Positions 51,836-63,756 of a stretch of DNA of 64,000 nucleotides are shown here, piece by piece (the first letter of the stretch is position 1; every line of letters begins with the position of its first letter). The stretch is from contig OY740769.1 of the NCBI GenBank assembly GCA_963513935.1, positions 100,977,762 to 101,041,761 of the forward strand. The letters are read 5' to 3'. Below the pieces are notes generated by a model. The model made no database searches. It saw only the letters and a list, made by a program, of their open reading frames with translations, and had not been told where the DNA came from. The translations under genes and the position numbers were made by a program. The DNA comes from Aphrophora alni. Taxonomy: Eukaryota > Arthropoda > Insecta > Hemiptera > Aphrophoridae.

Positions 51836-54110
51836 GATAGAATGTCTGCCATATTACAAATGGTAGTCCTGTCAAACCAAAATGACTAATGGAAAATTTT
51901 ATGCGTTTTCTTTTAAAATGACACCTCAAAAAGGTGTTTTTAAAGTTATAAGTCCTTATAAAGTCCTTTTTAAACACTCGTGTAATAATTTACAGCTTAC
52001 ATACTTAAGCTGATATTTTTATAAAATAGGCCCCTGAGATACATTCACTGGTACATAACAATTCGTCATGACCAGTAACAATTTTCGAATTGAACCTATT
52101 ATTCTATTTGATGATAATAACTGGTACGCTATTTGTTACATAAAAGCATTTCCATAGCAACGAGTATGATGAAACATATCATAGCAACCATTATAAACTT
52201 GATTCAATAATAGGTGATTGGAGGGGAGGGGGGAAATGTGGATATTATTTTTGTTACCAACGTTACGTGACAAACAATCGTGCTATCATGGTTGTGCGTT
52301 ATTGTTGCCAACACAAAACAAAAACACAACATAAAGAACTTCAGGATTGTAAGCATCCACGTTAGACCAATCAATGAAGAGCGTTGCTGTCGTACAATTC
52401 TGTAATAAAACAGATGTTTGCCATCAATTTTGTGTCTATGAAAACTAATACACGACGATTCGAGACTACAAATCATCAAGTTATCAAGTAAATCTAGAAC
52501 ATTAAAGAAGTAAAAAACACATAGCATATAGCCTAGGACCACGTTGAAAATAAAACTTTAGCTAGTAAACAAGGAAAACCCCAAACCTAAAAAGCTAAGT
52601 TTTAACTGTAAAAACAACTAAAACAATATACAAACCTGATCAAGTAAAAGGAAACGTACTAATAAAAGAGTGCCAACGGAGTGGTAATCTAACTGTTATC
52701 GAGATGAACAACCTTCTGTCTCCTTGATCTAGTTATTACTCCTATGGTATAGTAAATTGCAAGTATTTCAGGTCAGCAACGAATAACAAAATTACCAATG
52801 TTTATACACAGTTTACAAAACCACCAAGTTTACAGATACATTTATTGAGGACCCTGTATATTTTGAGCCAAACATGAGGTAAAGTTACTAACAAGGAAAC
52901 AAACACACGAAGGGGGTATTTCACGGTCCCGGACTCCAACGCTGGTGAGGTATATACATCCACCAATATTGTGGGATTTTGGTTGATCAGTGACAACATA
53001 GACCTTGGGACAGGTGAGTCAGTCTATCCTACGCAACAGACGAGTTTCCGGATGACCTTTGGCCACCATGATGTCACGTTACTAACCTAAGATGTAACAT
53101 TACTATGGCGCGTAGGACAAATAAATGCGAAAACAAAAAAGGTTTCTAGAGACAGGCTAAAGGTTTGTAATAACATAATCTTCCTATCTCAAAGAAAGAT
53201 AGGAACCTTATTTTCATCTCATTGTTACGGATTCTATAGTTTGAAAGCGATTTCCATAGTTCCCCATATACGTTGTTAGAAACTTATTTTGTACATCTTA
53301 GCTCGATCTATCCAAGGTAGAAATCGCCAAACAAGCAGATTTAGAAAAATAATTCGTGACATATTACCCTGTCACGCGAGTAAGTGACGCCTTATCAGTT
53401 ACTTGACGCAGTATTTTTACTAACAAAATTAAAATAGAATACAAATAGAGACTAAGAAAGAAAGAATACAAAATAATAGTACGGAAAGTGCACCAAAACA
53501 TCAACAGCTGAACTACACTGTGTTGAAACTGGAACGCTAGAAATAACTCAATGCCTTGAATCATATCACAGAATAACACAACCAACACATATAGTGCAAC
53601 CTCTTTTGTCTTCGTTGGGTTTCTAGTATCTGTCAACATAAGATCATAGACTAATTGTAATCACTTATAATTACAGCTAGATTATACAGTGTGTGAAACA
53701 GCTGTTATTTAGTTTTAATCGTAATAGATTAACCACTGTTGTGCCATTTAACCATATGGTACATTTTCATCTTTAAAAATAAACATGACAACCATGCAAA
53801 TGAAAGTTCAATATGTTTTGTCGCTTGGATAATTCAATTCTGTAAATCTAGTAGAACGAGGAACCTCAACACGAAAATAACATTCATAGCTGGGAAAACC
53901 AGTTGCAAGAAATAGGTAGCTTATTACCCAGAACAGTAATGAAACTGGTGAAAACATATTAGAAAGATTTTCACAAAGTCTAAAAATTTGTTGTTTATTA
54001 GGTAAAACAGATAAAAGGGAATTTGACTACGTGTTGTTTTATTAGTTAAAACAAGTAAAAGGGAAATTGACTACGTGTTGTTTTACGTGGTAACATTCCA
54101 CGTAAAGTAA
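51836..54110. other. unassigned stretch
   Basis: No gene recognised on either strand. The minus-strand frames of 112 (52,204-52,542) and 91 codons (53,364-53,639) are hydrophobic, of ordinary local composition and without motifs. AAACAAGTAAAAGGGAA-type words near 54,000 and 54,050 form a 52-bp duplication (GACTACGTGTTGTTTTA). Confidence 0.35.
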
Positions 54111-54115
54111 CTGGT

Positions 54116-54303
54116 ACTTTATAACATTCAGAATACAAAACTATTTTATAACATTCAGAATGCAAAACTATTTTATAACACTCAGATTGCAAAACTATTT
54201 TATAACACTCAGATTGCAAAACTATTTTATAACAGTTGGAATACAAAACTACTTTATAACACTCGGAATACAAAACTATTTTATAACATTCAGGATACAA
54301 AAC
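54116..54303. repeat. 27-bp minisatellite, seven units
   Basis: Unit TTTTATAACATTCAGAATAC plus AAAACTA. Variation is spread over all units. The period is divisible by three, so it leaves open frames on both strands, which I reject as genes. Confidence 0.9.
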
Positions 54304-54590
54304 TTTGGTATGAAAATGCGCAAAGAACTTTTGGTGTTTCAGCGTATTTGCAGCCGTTTGAAGGGTTTGACTTGATACTAATATATAAACAGATAACCAC
54401 GTTACACAAAATGAGTTGTCAAATATTTGAGAGTGATGCTGGATAATAAGTTGTACCTTCAAAAAGTAAATTCGTCAGAGGCAGAAAATTTCTTCTTCTT
54501 TTTTTCTTGTTGTTTTGAGACAAAAACCTATATACCATCATCACCTTAAATAAGAAGAAACAAAAAGTAAAAAATAGGGACCCTTATCTC
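54304..54590. other. unassigned stretch
   Basis: No gene recognised. Confidence 0.4.
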
Positions 54591-54599
54591 CTTAATACT

Positions 54600-54990
54600 T
54601 TAATAGCATCAGTGCCGGTCTAGAGAGACATGCTAGGAAATATGAATGAGAGGGATCTAACTCAAGACTATATGAATAAAGGTAAAACTTCAGTTAGGGT
54701 ATCTCAGGATTGTTACACTAGTACTCACTATAAGTGAGCTCCTGAGGGTTAAGCTAACAACAATGACTGCGTTGGAAGATAAGGGTTGAACAAATGGCGG
54801 TGACTTAAGATGGTAGTACAGTCAACCATGTTGCTTTCGAATACTCTGAAAGCGGCAGAATTGTAAGAGAACAAGAGATGGCCAAGAGAGGGAATAGCCT
54901 CACCCATGACTAGAAAATGTAGATCCAGCTAAGTACCTTGAGATACCACAATCGTACTTACTAATTGAGCCCCTAAGGGACTGAGCTGAT
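54600..54990 (-). repeat. dispersed family C, one or two minus-strand copies
   Basis: AGAGGGATCTAACTCAAGAC, GGTATCTCAGGATTGTTAC and AGTGAGCTCCTGAGGG are the reverse complements of family C landmarks. A second partial copy, with GATACCACAATCG and TTGAGCCCCTAAGGGACTGA, follows at about 54,935-54,985. Confidence 0.65.
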
Positions 54991-55785
54991 TACCAAATGC
55001 TGTACAAGGAAGTAAAGTGTACACAGAGTCCCAATTACGTACAGTACTGTATCGTAATCCACGGCCTTTGAAATAGCAGGAAACGCAAGAGAATTTATGA
55101 AAGAAAGAACAAGTCAAAACTAAAAGAGAGCTTTTACGCTTGAGAAATGGCAGAAAAAGAGGGACAATGACCACAAGGTTAAATGGACGGCCGTAGTTAT
55201 TAAAAATATTAACCTATGCATGAAAACACAGCATGGACAGATCTTTTATTATCTAACTATGTTCTGTCTGGATATTTTAGAGCTTACTTGTAGTACAGTC
55301 CTCAATCTAACTGATGTTATAAATACAACTATTGAGTAGGTTACAGAGATAACGCATACCGCGTAGTTTTCGGGTGTAATAAAATTTAAAAAACAGAGAA
55401 AAAAGCTGGAAATACAGATAATTTCATACGGCAGTAAAACTTTATTACAAAAACATTTTGGGCAGGAGGTGGATTGATTGGAGTATCTCAAACCAGTTAT
55501 TTCTACGTATATTTACCACAATTAAATGTATTGAGCAAAGCTACAGAACTTGATACAAACTTCCTTTAGAAAACTAACGGCTTAATGTGTACAGAAAAAT
55601 TTACACAGAATGGGAGGGGAGAAAAGCTTCTGCTTAGTGTAATCCTGAAATCAATAGCTTTTAGACACCTAATCCTGGATTAACACAAAGGATCACGTTA
55701 CTTAAGTATATTACAATGTGGCACACAGCATCGGTATTTAGATTAATTATTTATTATGATACAAAGATAAAGCTGTTCATTTACA
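54991..55785. other. unassigned stretch
   Basis: No gene recognised. An 80-codon minus-strand frame at 55,249-55,491 has no motif. Confidence 0.4.
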
Positions 55786-55789
55786 GTCT

Positions 55790-55975
55790 AGTCAACCCTA
55801 AGGGGGCAATCACAAGTAATCCTTGGTAGATTTACACCTTTTTCATGTTGTCTTGTGGTAGATCCCTTTTTTCATCTTTTCTATCAGGTCTCCCTTGACC
55901 AAGTCTAGTTCTCAACTAACCGTGACGCTATTAGAATAATCGAAGGATATGCGTCTTTATTTTTATGTTCTTATC
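55790..55975 (+). repeat. dispersed family C, copy 5
   Basis: Landmarks CCCTAAGGGGGCAATCACAA, TAGATTTACACCTTTTTCAT, ATCAGGTCTCCCTTGACCAA, GACGCTATTAGAATAATCGA and GTCTTTATTTTTATGTTC. Confidence 0.7.
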
Positions 55976-55979
55976 TTTC

Positions 55980-56815
55980 TTTATTTTTACTTGCCCAGAA
56001 TACGAAGTATAGGGTGAGTTTGGTAATTTGTATCTCCGGTTTTGACTGATCTTCACGTTTCATAGCTTTAGTAATTAATTATCGACATGTCGTCCGTCCA
56101 TCGTCGATGTCAGCTGCTGAACGTAAACACGATAGGCAACAAAACTAAAGATACAACATGAATTTCGGTATAGAGGATTGTAGTGTTCTCATATAGAAGG
56201 ATGCCTACTGAAATACAAAATAATCAAATTGAAACTGTTGACGTGGAGCGATCAAAGACCCGCCTACGTCAATTGGCGCCCAACGTGGGACCCTCAAAGA
56301 TCAGTCCACGTCACTATGAAAATGACGGCCATTTTAAACGTTTTTTGTTCATATTTCGGTTAAAACACACTAAATCAGATTAAAATTTACAGATTTCACT
56401 TCAACCCTACATATTCCCGTAGAGAAATAGTAACATATTGTCAAAAATATAATTTCACACTGAACTCCCCAGGAAAATGTGATATTCGTATAATTGAAAT
56501 CAATCAAGGCCGGGCGAGTCACTGACACGAGCGCAGCGAATGGAGGGTCTTTCACATATGTTAGGGAAGAGACACTGACATGAACAAAGCGAGTGAAGAC
56601 GGTTTAATACACACATTTACGAGGCTTGATAGGACCTAGCCGACGTCAAGAAAGTTGTAACATACACAATTACGAGGTTCAGATAACCTGTGTAACTGTT
56701 TCAAACAAACTGGATAATATCCCTTGATCTACTAATATAATTAAACAATTTCTATAAGGCCCAAGAAAGCAATTTTCAAGATCTCCTTGTAATTACATTG
56801 TATGATGGGACTGGG
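55980..56815 (+). repeat. dispersed family D, copy 3 (longest)
   Basis: From ACTTGCCCAGAATACGAAGT through TTGACTGATCTTCACGTTTC, GACATGTCGTCCGTCCATCG, AACGTAAACACGATAGGC, GAACTCCCCAGGAAAATGTG, GACGTCAAGAAAGTTGTAAC and CAATTACGAGGTTCAGATAA to TTACATTGTATGATGGGACT. It has the 144-bp region once or in two decayed halves. This is the best single-copy reference for the family. Confidence 0.7.
56273..56290 (+). promoter_or_regulatory. isolated LTR-retrotransposon primer-binding-site-like motif
   Basis: TGGCGCCCAACGTGGGAC is the common form of a Ty3/gypsy primer-binding site, but no LTR or gag lies next to it. It sits within the family D copy. It may mark a small LTR-derived insertion or be chance. 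Confidence 0.35.
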
Positions 56816-56829
56816 TAAATACCATGATG

Positions 56830-56896
56830 GTTTCCATCACCTTGTTTCATAAGGCGATGATGACCGAAGGTTTTCAGCCTTTAAAGAAAAGGATAT

Positions 56897-56951
<55 letters not shown>
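56830..56951 (+). repeat. family C 3' end with an (AT)n microsatellite
   Basis: AAGGCGATGATGACCGAAGG and CAGCCTTTAAAGAAAAGG are the 3' landmarks of family C. They are followed directly by about 26 AT repeats (56,899-56,951). Confidence 0.75.
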
Positions 56952-56954
<3 letters not shown>

Positions 56955-58005
56955 CAGCCAATTTTCTTTCCATCCATGATATAATTATTTTACGACCAAG
57001 TACATCAAAAGTGTTCATGTTGTATAAATAAGTTACCTCCAATAATTGACAAAGATATTTTTAGATTTTCCTTTATATCTCACAGATACTGGATTTGTCT
57101 GCAATCCATCACTCACCTGAAACACAGAAAAAAACAATTAAGAAATAAAAAGCAGTTTTAGAACAAACATTATTATCAAATTTACAAAATTCCATAAAAC
57201 TAGGAATTATTTACGATCAGTAAACATTATTAAAATACATTAACATTTACAGAATGACTCAAAATTGTACAGAAATTATTCGGGAGATGAAGTTAGAGCT
57301 AAAAATAAGAAAAAATGTTTACATAAACACTTCAGTTCGGAAACACTTAGTTTCCCATCTGACGGCCATTTTGTGTTTTTACAAAAAAAAAAAAAAAATC
57401 CATTGGAAGTGGATAAGATATAAAATGAAGATTTGGTATAAGCATTATTTATGTAATCTTTTATCAGTACATCAGAAAACCAGGGCTTTATTTTGTACAT
57501 TTTCAAAATGGCGGACGTTAATATATTGAAAACCATTAACATTTCAAAATATTTACAACAAACGAAAGTTCTTTAAATTTTTTCGTTAAAAGATAACCGA
57601 GGTTTAAGGCAAGAAACTAAAACATCATTTCTTGGTAATTGTCTACATCACCCAAAATAAGCCTAAACCAAAATGTTATGGAATTATGATAATTGTTAAT
57701 CATAATATTTTAATCAATGTTTAAAAGTATACTAAAATTTACAATATTTATTTTAACAGTTTCAAAATGGCGACTGGTGTTTTAATACTAATTTAAATAT
57801 TTTATAAGTTTCTGTCGATAACTTGGTTATACTTTCACCTACAAAAAAGTGGGGGGGAAAGGCATTTTGTTTTTTTGTTAAAAGGGAAATTTTAGTATTG
57901 TTTTTTGTGGTTCTATTCGTTTTGAGGACCAATGAGTCGAAAAAGGACTTATGATAAAAGTTGTTAAGTTGGTGTCATTTTGGTAGGCTCGAGACTTTTT
58001 CTATT
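56952..58005. other. unassigned stretch
   Basis: No gene recognised. TTTCAAAATGGCGGACG (57,503) and TTTCAAAATGGCGACTGG (57,761) are two copies of a short motif, and similar words occur near 46,945 and 56,320, hinting at another decayed dispersed repeat. Confidence 0.4.
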
Positions 58006-58009
58006 TAAA

Positions 58010-58852
58010 CACTAGGATTTGGTAATCCTCAAAAATTTACACCTCCATTGTTTTACTAATCTTCACGTTTCAGAAGACCAAAAATGTGAATTTAGACATG
58101 TCGACAGTCGGTCGTCGTTGTCGTCTATACATAAACACGATAGCTGCCATAAATATTAAGATAGGAAACTAATACACGACGTTATCAAGTGTGAACCTAA
58201 AACTAAATCTATAACATAAGAAAATATCTCAAGCCTAAAACCAGGCCTGAGCAGGCAAAACTATGTATATTTTTCCTTTTTATGCTATAGTTTTACACTT
58301 GATAACGAGAGTTGATTTATACTCTCGAAACGTCATTTAAATACACAAATGATGGCATATGTCCGATTAAACCATATTAATAATTATCAAATATATTTAA
58401 ATCCAGAATTAAAACAGGAACATTGAATTTGATATATGAGACTAATGTGCTTGTAAGAACCCTATTGAAATTCAGAATAATTGAATGGAAAATGTCTAAA
58501 TCCGACAATTTTAAACGGTTTTTGTTCATATCTCGTGTGTTGTTCAACTTATAGCACACCAAGTTAGATAAAAAAAAATTGCTTATTTCAATTCTACATG
58601 TAGGCCCTGATGGTATCAACCCCACCTACCGATGATTACAAATAGTGAAGTTATTATCACATGTATTGTAATTTCGAACCTTGAACTTCTAAGAATATTA
58701 GTATAGTTTCGTAGCTCGCCGAGGATGACACCGGAACGAGTACACACATCTAGCAGACGCCAAGAATGTAGAGTTATACACAATTACGAATTTCAGAAAC
58801 TCTGTGTAACAATTTGTTTTATACAAACATACCCTGTAAGAGCTGTTGATGT
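58010..58852 (+). repeat. dispersed family D, copy 4
   Basis: Landmarks AGGATTTGGTAATCCTC, TACTAATCTTCACGTTTCAG, GACATGTCGACAGTCGGTCG, TACATAAACACGATAGCTGC, GCTTGTAAGAACCCTATTGA and CACAATTACGAATTTCAGAA. It is interrupted by a foldback element at 58,180-58,307 and ends abruptly at a mariner end at 58,853. Confidence 0.7.
58180..58307. mobile_element. small foldback element inserted in family D
   Basis: CGTTATCAAGTGTGAAC at the left end and its complement TTTTACACTTGATAACG at the right bound a 128-bp block. Inverted similarity continues inward (CTATAACATAAGAAAA and TTCCTTTTTATGCTATAG). It splits family D between the AACACGATAGC and the TGCTTGTAAGAACC landmarks. No coding capacity. Confidence 0.65.
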
Positions 58853-59045
58853 ACCAGGGCTATCCAGAAAGTAACAGACGTTTTGAAATAAAATATAAAC
58901 AAAGTGAAACCCCCAATTTTTATTATATACATTTTGAAGGTAAACTCTTAAGCTATTTTTCTACATAATCGCCATATAAATTAAGGCATTTATCATAACG
59001 TGGTACAAGCTTTTCAATGCCCTCTTTGTAGAAATCTGTCGCCTT
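58853..59045 (-). pseudogene. mariner element end: transposase C-terminus and terminal repeat
   Basis: On the minus strand, 59,045-58,953 reads KATDFYKEGIEKLVPRYD, KCLNLYGDYVEK and a TAG stop, the classic C-terminus of mariner transposases. Beyond it, about 70 bp of 3' sequence ends with CCAGGGCTATCCAGAAAGTA (plus-strand reading, from 58,854), the style of a mariner terminal inverted repeat, directly after a TA dinucleotide (58,852-58,853), the target these elements duplicate. Everything upstream of the last 31 codons is gone: family C sequence starts at 59,046. The coding remnant itself has no frameshift. Confidence 0.85.
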
Positions 59046-59130
59046 AAGACTAGATGAAAAAAGGTGTAGATTCAGCTAGGGTACCTATGGATTACCAGCC
59101 CGTATTCATAACAGTATGACCTTGAGGGTG
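59046..59130 (-). repeat. dispersed family C, minus-strand fragment
   Basis: AAAAAAGGTGTAGATTCAGC, TAGGGTACC and CCTTGAGGG are complements of family C landmarks. It abuts the mariner fragment with no gap. Confidence 0.55.
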
Positions 59131-59820
59131 TTATTGAAATAGAAAGTTAAACTCACGTAATAGTCGGGAATTTGTTCATAAACATCCACACCATCATTTG
59201 TAGATAACAAACATTTTAAAATGTCATTATTAACTAATGATATTTACATATTAACAAAATGGTATCACTAGTTTAAGATAAAATAATTGAACGTAATTGG
59301 TCGTAATGATTTAAAAGTGTTCTACTAACTATTTGCAATTGTCTCATAAATTTACTGTTACATAGATATGTCTAAAATTAAACGTAATGTTGCCAGAAGT
59401 AATTAAGTATTAACAGGCTACCAATGGCAGTGATTTCTAATTTTTGTGGGTTAAGAATTTCGTTTAAATATTTCTAATCTAAAAACTGTTATAGTGACAT
59501 TCATTGGGAACAACTTGAATTTTTTTTTTCGTCCCGATCTGACTTATAGAACTCGAAAAAAAAAAATTTATACTAAACCAAGAAAACGAAAAAATCTCAT
59601 TTAATAAGACAATACAAGTCGAAATAAATAAAGGTTGTCGTCGACACTGGATGCAACAATTTCAGTTAAAACTTTATAAGGTTTACTTTCTCATAAATAC
59701 GTAGTATAAAGTAAATTATGTGATGTGTAAAAACATGATGTTGAGTTTTTTTACAGATATATCTGTTTTGAGATCCCTTAAGATAAAAAAGTTGTATTTA
59801 TTATTTGTTTTAATAATCAT
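59131..59820. other. unassigned stretch
   Basis: No gene recognised. Confidence 0.4.
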
Positions 59821-59824
59821 ATTC

Positions 59825-61500
59825 CTCAAGTGTCGGTTGTATGTGCAATGCTATACAACCAAAACTAAATATAGGTTTTATTAAAATTTGTTATGGGGGA
59901 ATAATTTGGTCATGTCTAAGGCAATTTCTTTCAGTTTTTCGATAACACAATTGGGAGTAGCTGCCATTAGAAAAGACAGAATTGAGAGTATTTACCACAA
60001 GTAAACACTACGTTAGAAGAAATTGCCATAAGAAAACACATAATTATTGGTAGTAGCTGTCATAAGAAAACACAGAATTGGGAGTAGTTACCATAAGTTG
60101 TCATAAGAAATCAGAGAATTGGGAGTAGTTACCAATGTAAACACTACATTGGGAGAAGTTACCTTAAGAAAACACAGAACTGGGTGTAGCTACCATAAAT
60201 AAACACAGAACTAGGAATAGCTACTACGAGTAAACACAGAATTTGGAACAGCTACCATAAATAAACACAGAATTAGGAGTAGATACCATAAGTAAACACA
60301 GAATTGGGAGTAGCTACCATAAGTAAACACAGAATTAGGAGTAGATACCATAAGTAAACACAGAATTAGGAGTAGATACCATAAGTAAACACAGAATTAG
60401 GAGTAGCTACCATAAGTAAACACAGAATTTGGAGTAGCTGTCATAAGAAAACACTACATTGGGAGAAGCTAGCTTAAGAAAACACAGAATTGGGAGTAGC
60501 TGTCATAAGAAAACAGAATTGGGAGTAGTTACCATAAGAAAACACAGAACAGGGAGTAGCTACCATAAGTAAACACAGAATTAGGAGTAGCTGCCATAAT
60601 TAAACACAGAATTAGGAGTAGCTACCATGAATAAACACAGAATTAGGAATAGCTACCATATATAAACACAGAATTGGGAATAGCTACTATAAATAAACAC
60701 AGAATTAGGAGTAGCTACCATAAATAAACACAGAATTAGGAGTAACTACCACAAGTAAACACAACATTTGGAGAAGTTACCATTAGAAAACACAGAATTA
60801 GGAGTAGCTACCATAAGAAAACACAGAATTCGGAGTAGCTACCATAAGTAAACACTGCATTGGGAGAATCTGCCATAACAAAACACAGAAATGGGAGTAT
60901 CTGCCATAGGAAAACATAGAATTAGAGTAGCTGTCATAAAAAAAGACAAAATTAGGAGAAGTTGTCATAAGAAAAGACAAAATTGGGAGTAGCTGTCATA
61001 AGAAATTACAAAATTGAGAGGAGCTTTCATTAGAAAAAAAATCTGGAAAATCTTTTATAAAAAAACACAGAATTGGGAGTAGCTGCCTTAAGAAAACACA
61101 GTTTTGGGAGAATTTGCCATAAGAAATCACACAATTGGTAGAATTTTCCATAAGAAAAATAAAATCGGGTGAATTTGTCATAAAACAACACAGAATTGGG
61201 AGTAGCTGTCAAATAAAACACAGAGTTGAGAGTAACTGGCATAAGAAAACACTAAATTGTGAGAAGTTGCCATAAGAAAAAACAGAATTGCGATTTTATC
61301 AAAATCGGCTGTAACGAATTTTGCTCAAGTGTCGGCTTAAAGACCTAAACAAAAAAAAAGAAAAAAAGCCAGATAATAGTCATCGCTAAAAAAACAATTG
61401 GGTCTGCTTATTTCGTTCAAATTGTAATAAAATAATTGTATGACGAATAATGTACAAAACCGAAATTTAAAAAATATTACGGTTCTGGATTAATTGGCAT
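59825..61500 (+). repeat. dispersed family A, copy 5, with an internal 31-bp array
   Basis: The flanks match family A: GGTTTTATTAAAATTTGTTA, GGGGAATAATTTGGTCATGT before the array, and GATTTTATCAAAATCGGCTG, GTCGGCTT and TGGATTAATTGGCA after it. The array (about 59,950-61,290) has some 43 units of ACACAGAATTGGGAGTAGCT then ACCATAAGTAA, period 31 bp, with many variants and indels. In other family A copies the GTAGCTGTCATAA piece occurs once. Confidence 0.85.
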
Positions 61501-61501
61501 T

Positions 61502-61504
<3 letters not shown>

Positions 61505-61559
<55 letters not shown>
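61505..61559. repeat. (AT)n microsatellite
   Basis: About 27 AT repeats, just after the family A copy's ATTAATTGGCATTGGC end. Confidence 0.95.
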
Positions 61560-61562
<3 letters not shown>

Positions 61563-61830
61563 TATACACACACACTAACTAATCCACCATCATTAAAATC
61601 TCGATTTTTTTATTAAAAACAATTTGAGGCGCTAGTTTATGATACAAGTGAAATAAATTTATAGCTTAGTTAAATATATTTGCAAAAGACATGACAAATT
61701 TTTGGTTCATTTTTAACTGACTACTACCAAATTTACTTTTCTCGAGAATAATTTTGGTTAGTTTTTATTTTCTTTGGATGGATGAATGAGAAAGTATGTG
61801 TAATGTTTTTGCACCATCTATTTTCAGAGT
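61560..61830. other. unassigned stretch
   Basis: No gene recognised. Confidence 0.4.
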
Positions 61831-61833
61831 GTT

Positions 61834-62275
61834 CCTAAGTCATAGATATTTCTCCACTAATAACTTTTTCCTGCTTTTAAAACTGTTTTCTAAGTCATAG
61901 ATATATTTTCTCCACTAACAACTTCTTCCTGCTTTTAGAACTGTTTCCTAAGTCAGATATTTCTTCACTAACAACTTCTTCCTGCTTTTAGAACTGTTTC
62001 CTAAGTCATAGATATTTCTCCACTAACAACTTCTTCCTGCTTTTAGAACTGTTTCCTAAGTCATAGATATTTCTCCACTAACAACTTCTTCCTGCTTTTA
62101 AAACTGTTTCCTAAGTCATAGATATTTCTCCACTAACAACTTCTTTCTGCTTTTAGAACTGTTTTCTAAGTCATAGATATTTCTCCACTAATAACTTCTT
62201 CCTGCTTTTAGAACTGTTTTCTAAGTCATAGATATTTCTCCACAAATAACTTCTTCCTGCTTTTAGAGCTGTACG
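61834..62275. repeat. 55-bp minisatellite, eight units
   Basis: Unit CTAAGTCATAGATATTTCTC, CACTAACAACTTCTTCCTGC, TTTTAGAACTGTTTC. Starts at 61,835, 61,890, 61,948, 62,001, 62,056, 62,111, 62,166 and 62,221. Mostly 55 bp, with small indels in the third and neighbouring units. Confidence 0.93.
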
Positions 62276-63235
62276 CAAAACATTATCATAGGAAATTATA
62301 TGATTTATCATTTAAGTTCTCAAACAACTATAAAACGACCGTCATTTTAAAACACTTTTAGTAAACTATCTTGTCCATGATACCGTAATAAAATATATTG
62401 TTTCACATTTAATGATATCTCACAACAATTAACACAGTAAGAGCGGTATCACAGATTTATTAATGAAACCTTCTTACGCACAGTATCTACATTTATAAAA
62501 AGTTTTTTCCAAATATTTCCGGGTGTTAGTAGACAAGCTTCATAGGTTTGGACCAAGAAAGTGAAAGGCAGAGGAAGCCTAAATGAAGCATGACATGTTA
62601 ATGGTCTTGCTTTCTGATAGACTTTGTACCAAATAGAGAACCTGTCTTGTAATAACATCAATTTAAATGCAAGACGTCATCTTGGTACTTGCCCAGATAA
62701 GCAGCCCCTTATAAAAGTTTACTGGATCTTGTAATTTAATAAAACTTGAGCTACATTGTAAATGTGTCCACAGAAGTAGACTTGTAATTGTCAAAAACCA
62801 AAATAAATCGTCACCAAATATTCTCACCAAACCAAAACTACAAAACTACTCGTCAATGGAAATTAAGCTTGTGCTAAAACGTCCGTTGGCAGTTATTTTT
62901 GTAAAGCCTTTTAAGAGGCAGTAAAAATTATTCAGATAGACACGCGCGTGAAATTATAAGGATCCTGGTGTTAACTACAACCTTTAATATAGAGAAATCA
63001 ATGAACATGCAATCCACCTTTTAATGGCTATTGAATTATTAGTGTCGCATCTCACAAAAACTGCTTAAAATAATTATCATTGTTTGGTTAAATTAAGTTG
63101 TATTCGCCATAAAAAAAAAAAAATGATATATAATTTCGCATCAGAATTTCATTTCAGATTTAAATTATTTGTTTTTTTTTTTCAGATTTGTAGGTCACGC
63201 CGTATTGGGGGGGGGGGTGATATCTGACATTTAAA
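62276..63235. other. unassigned stretch
   Basis: No gene recognised. AACTACAAAACTACTCGTCA near 62,838 may be a remote family E fragment. A G run of nine bases lies near 63,208. Confidence 0.4.
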
Positions 63236-63239
63236 ATTT

Positions 63240-63535
63240 GCTCTAGTATTAACACATTAATTTTTTTCTCAAAAACATACATAATCGGAATAACTCCAAG
63301 TTTTATTTATTCCCAACTCATATTTCCAAAAAATTTCAACTTATAGTTTTTGCCCCTTAATTACCCCAAGGTCATGTTTTGTTGTTAACGCTACATATAC
63401 ATATAAAAAAGTTTGAAATATATAGGATTTATCGTCTTGTCTGTGTAGTAGACTGGTTGCGACTTACAGACAGACAGGCAAGTATGTGAACTTATATAAG
63501 GGTCCTTGGTTTTACTTACTGACCCTAAAAATTAT
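63240..63535 (+). repeat. dispersed family B, copy 2
   Basis: Same ordered landmarks as 2,600-2,890: TCGGAATAACT, TTTCAACTTATAGTTTTTG, CAAGGTCATGTTTTG, TATAGGATTTATCGTCTTGT, GACTGGTTGCGACTTACAGA and CTTATATAAGGGTCCTTGG. Confidence 0.65.
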
Positions 63536-63756
63536 AGCCTGTATATACAAGGATCTAAAATTCATACGGACAATTTAAACAAAATACGTATTTTATAACA
63601 AGCCCTGGCTGATTTTTGTTTTATCCAATAACTTTTGAAATACATTTTCTTTGGACCTTTAGAGGCTACATTGTGCAAATACGATGAAAATCGTTATTTA
63701 TTTATTTTATGACAGCTAACCCAAATTTTGAGTTATATAATTGCTATATATAATAC

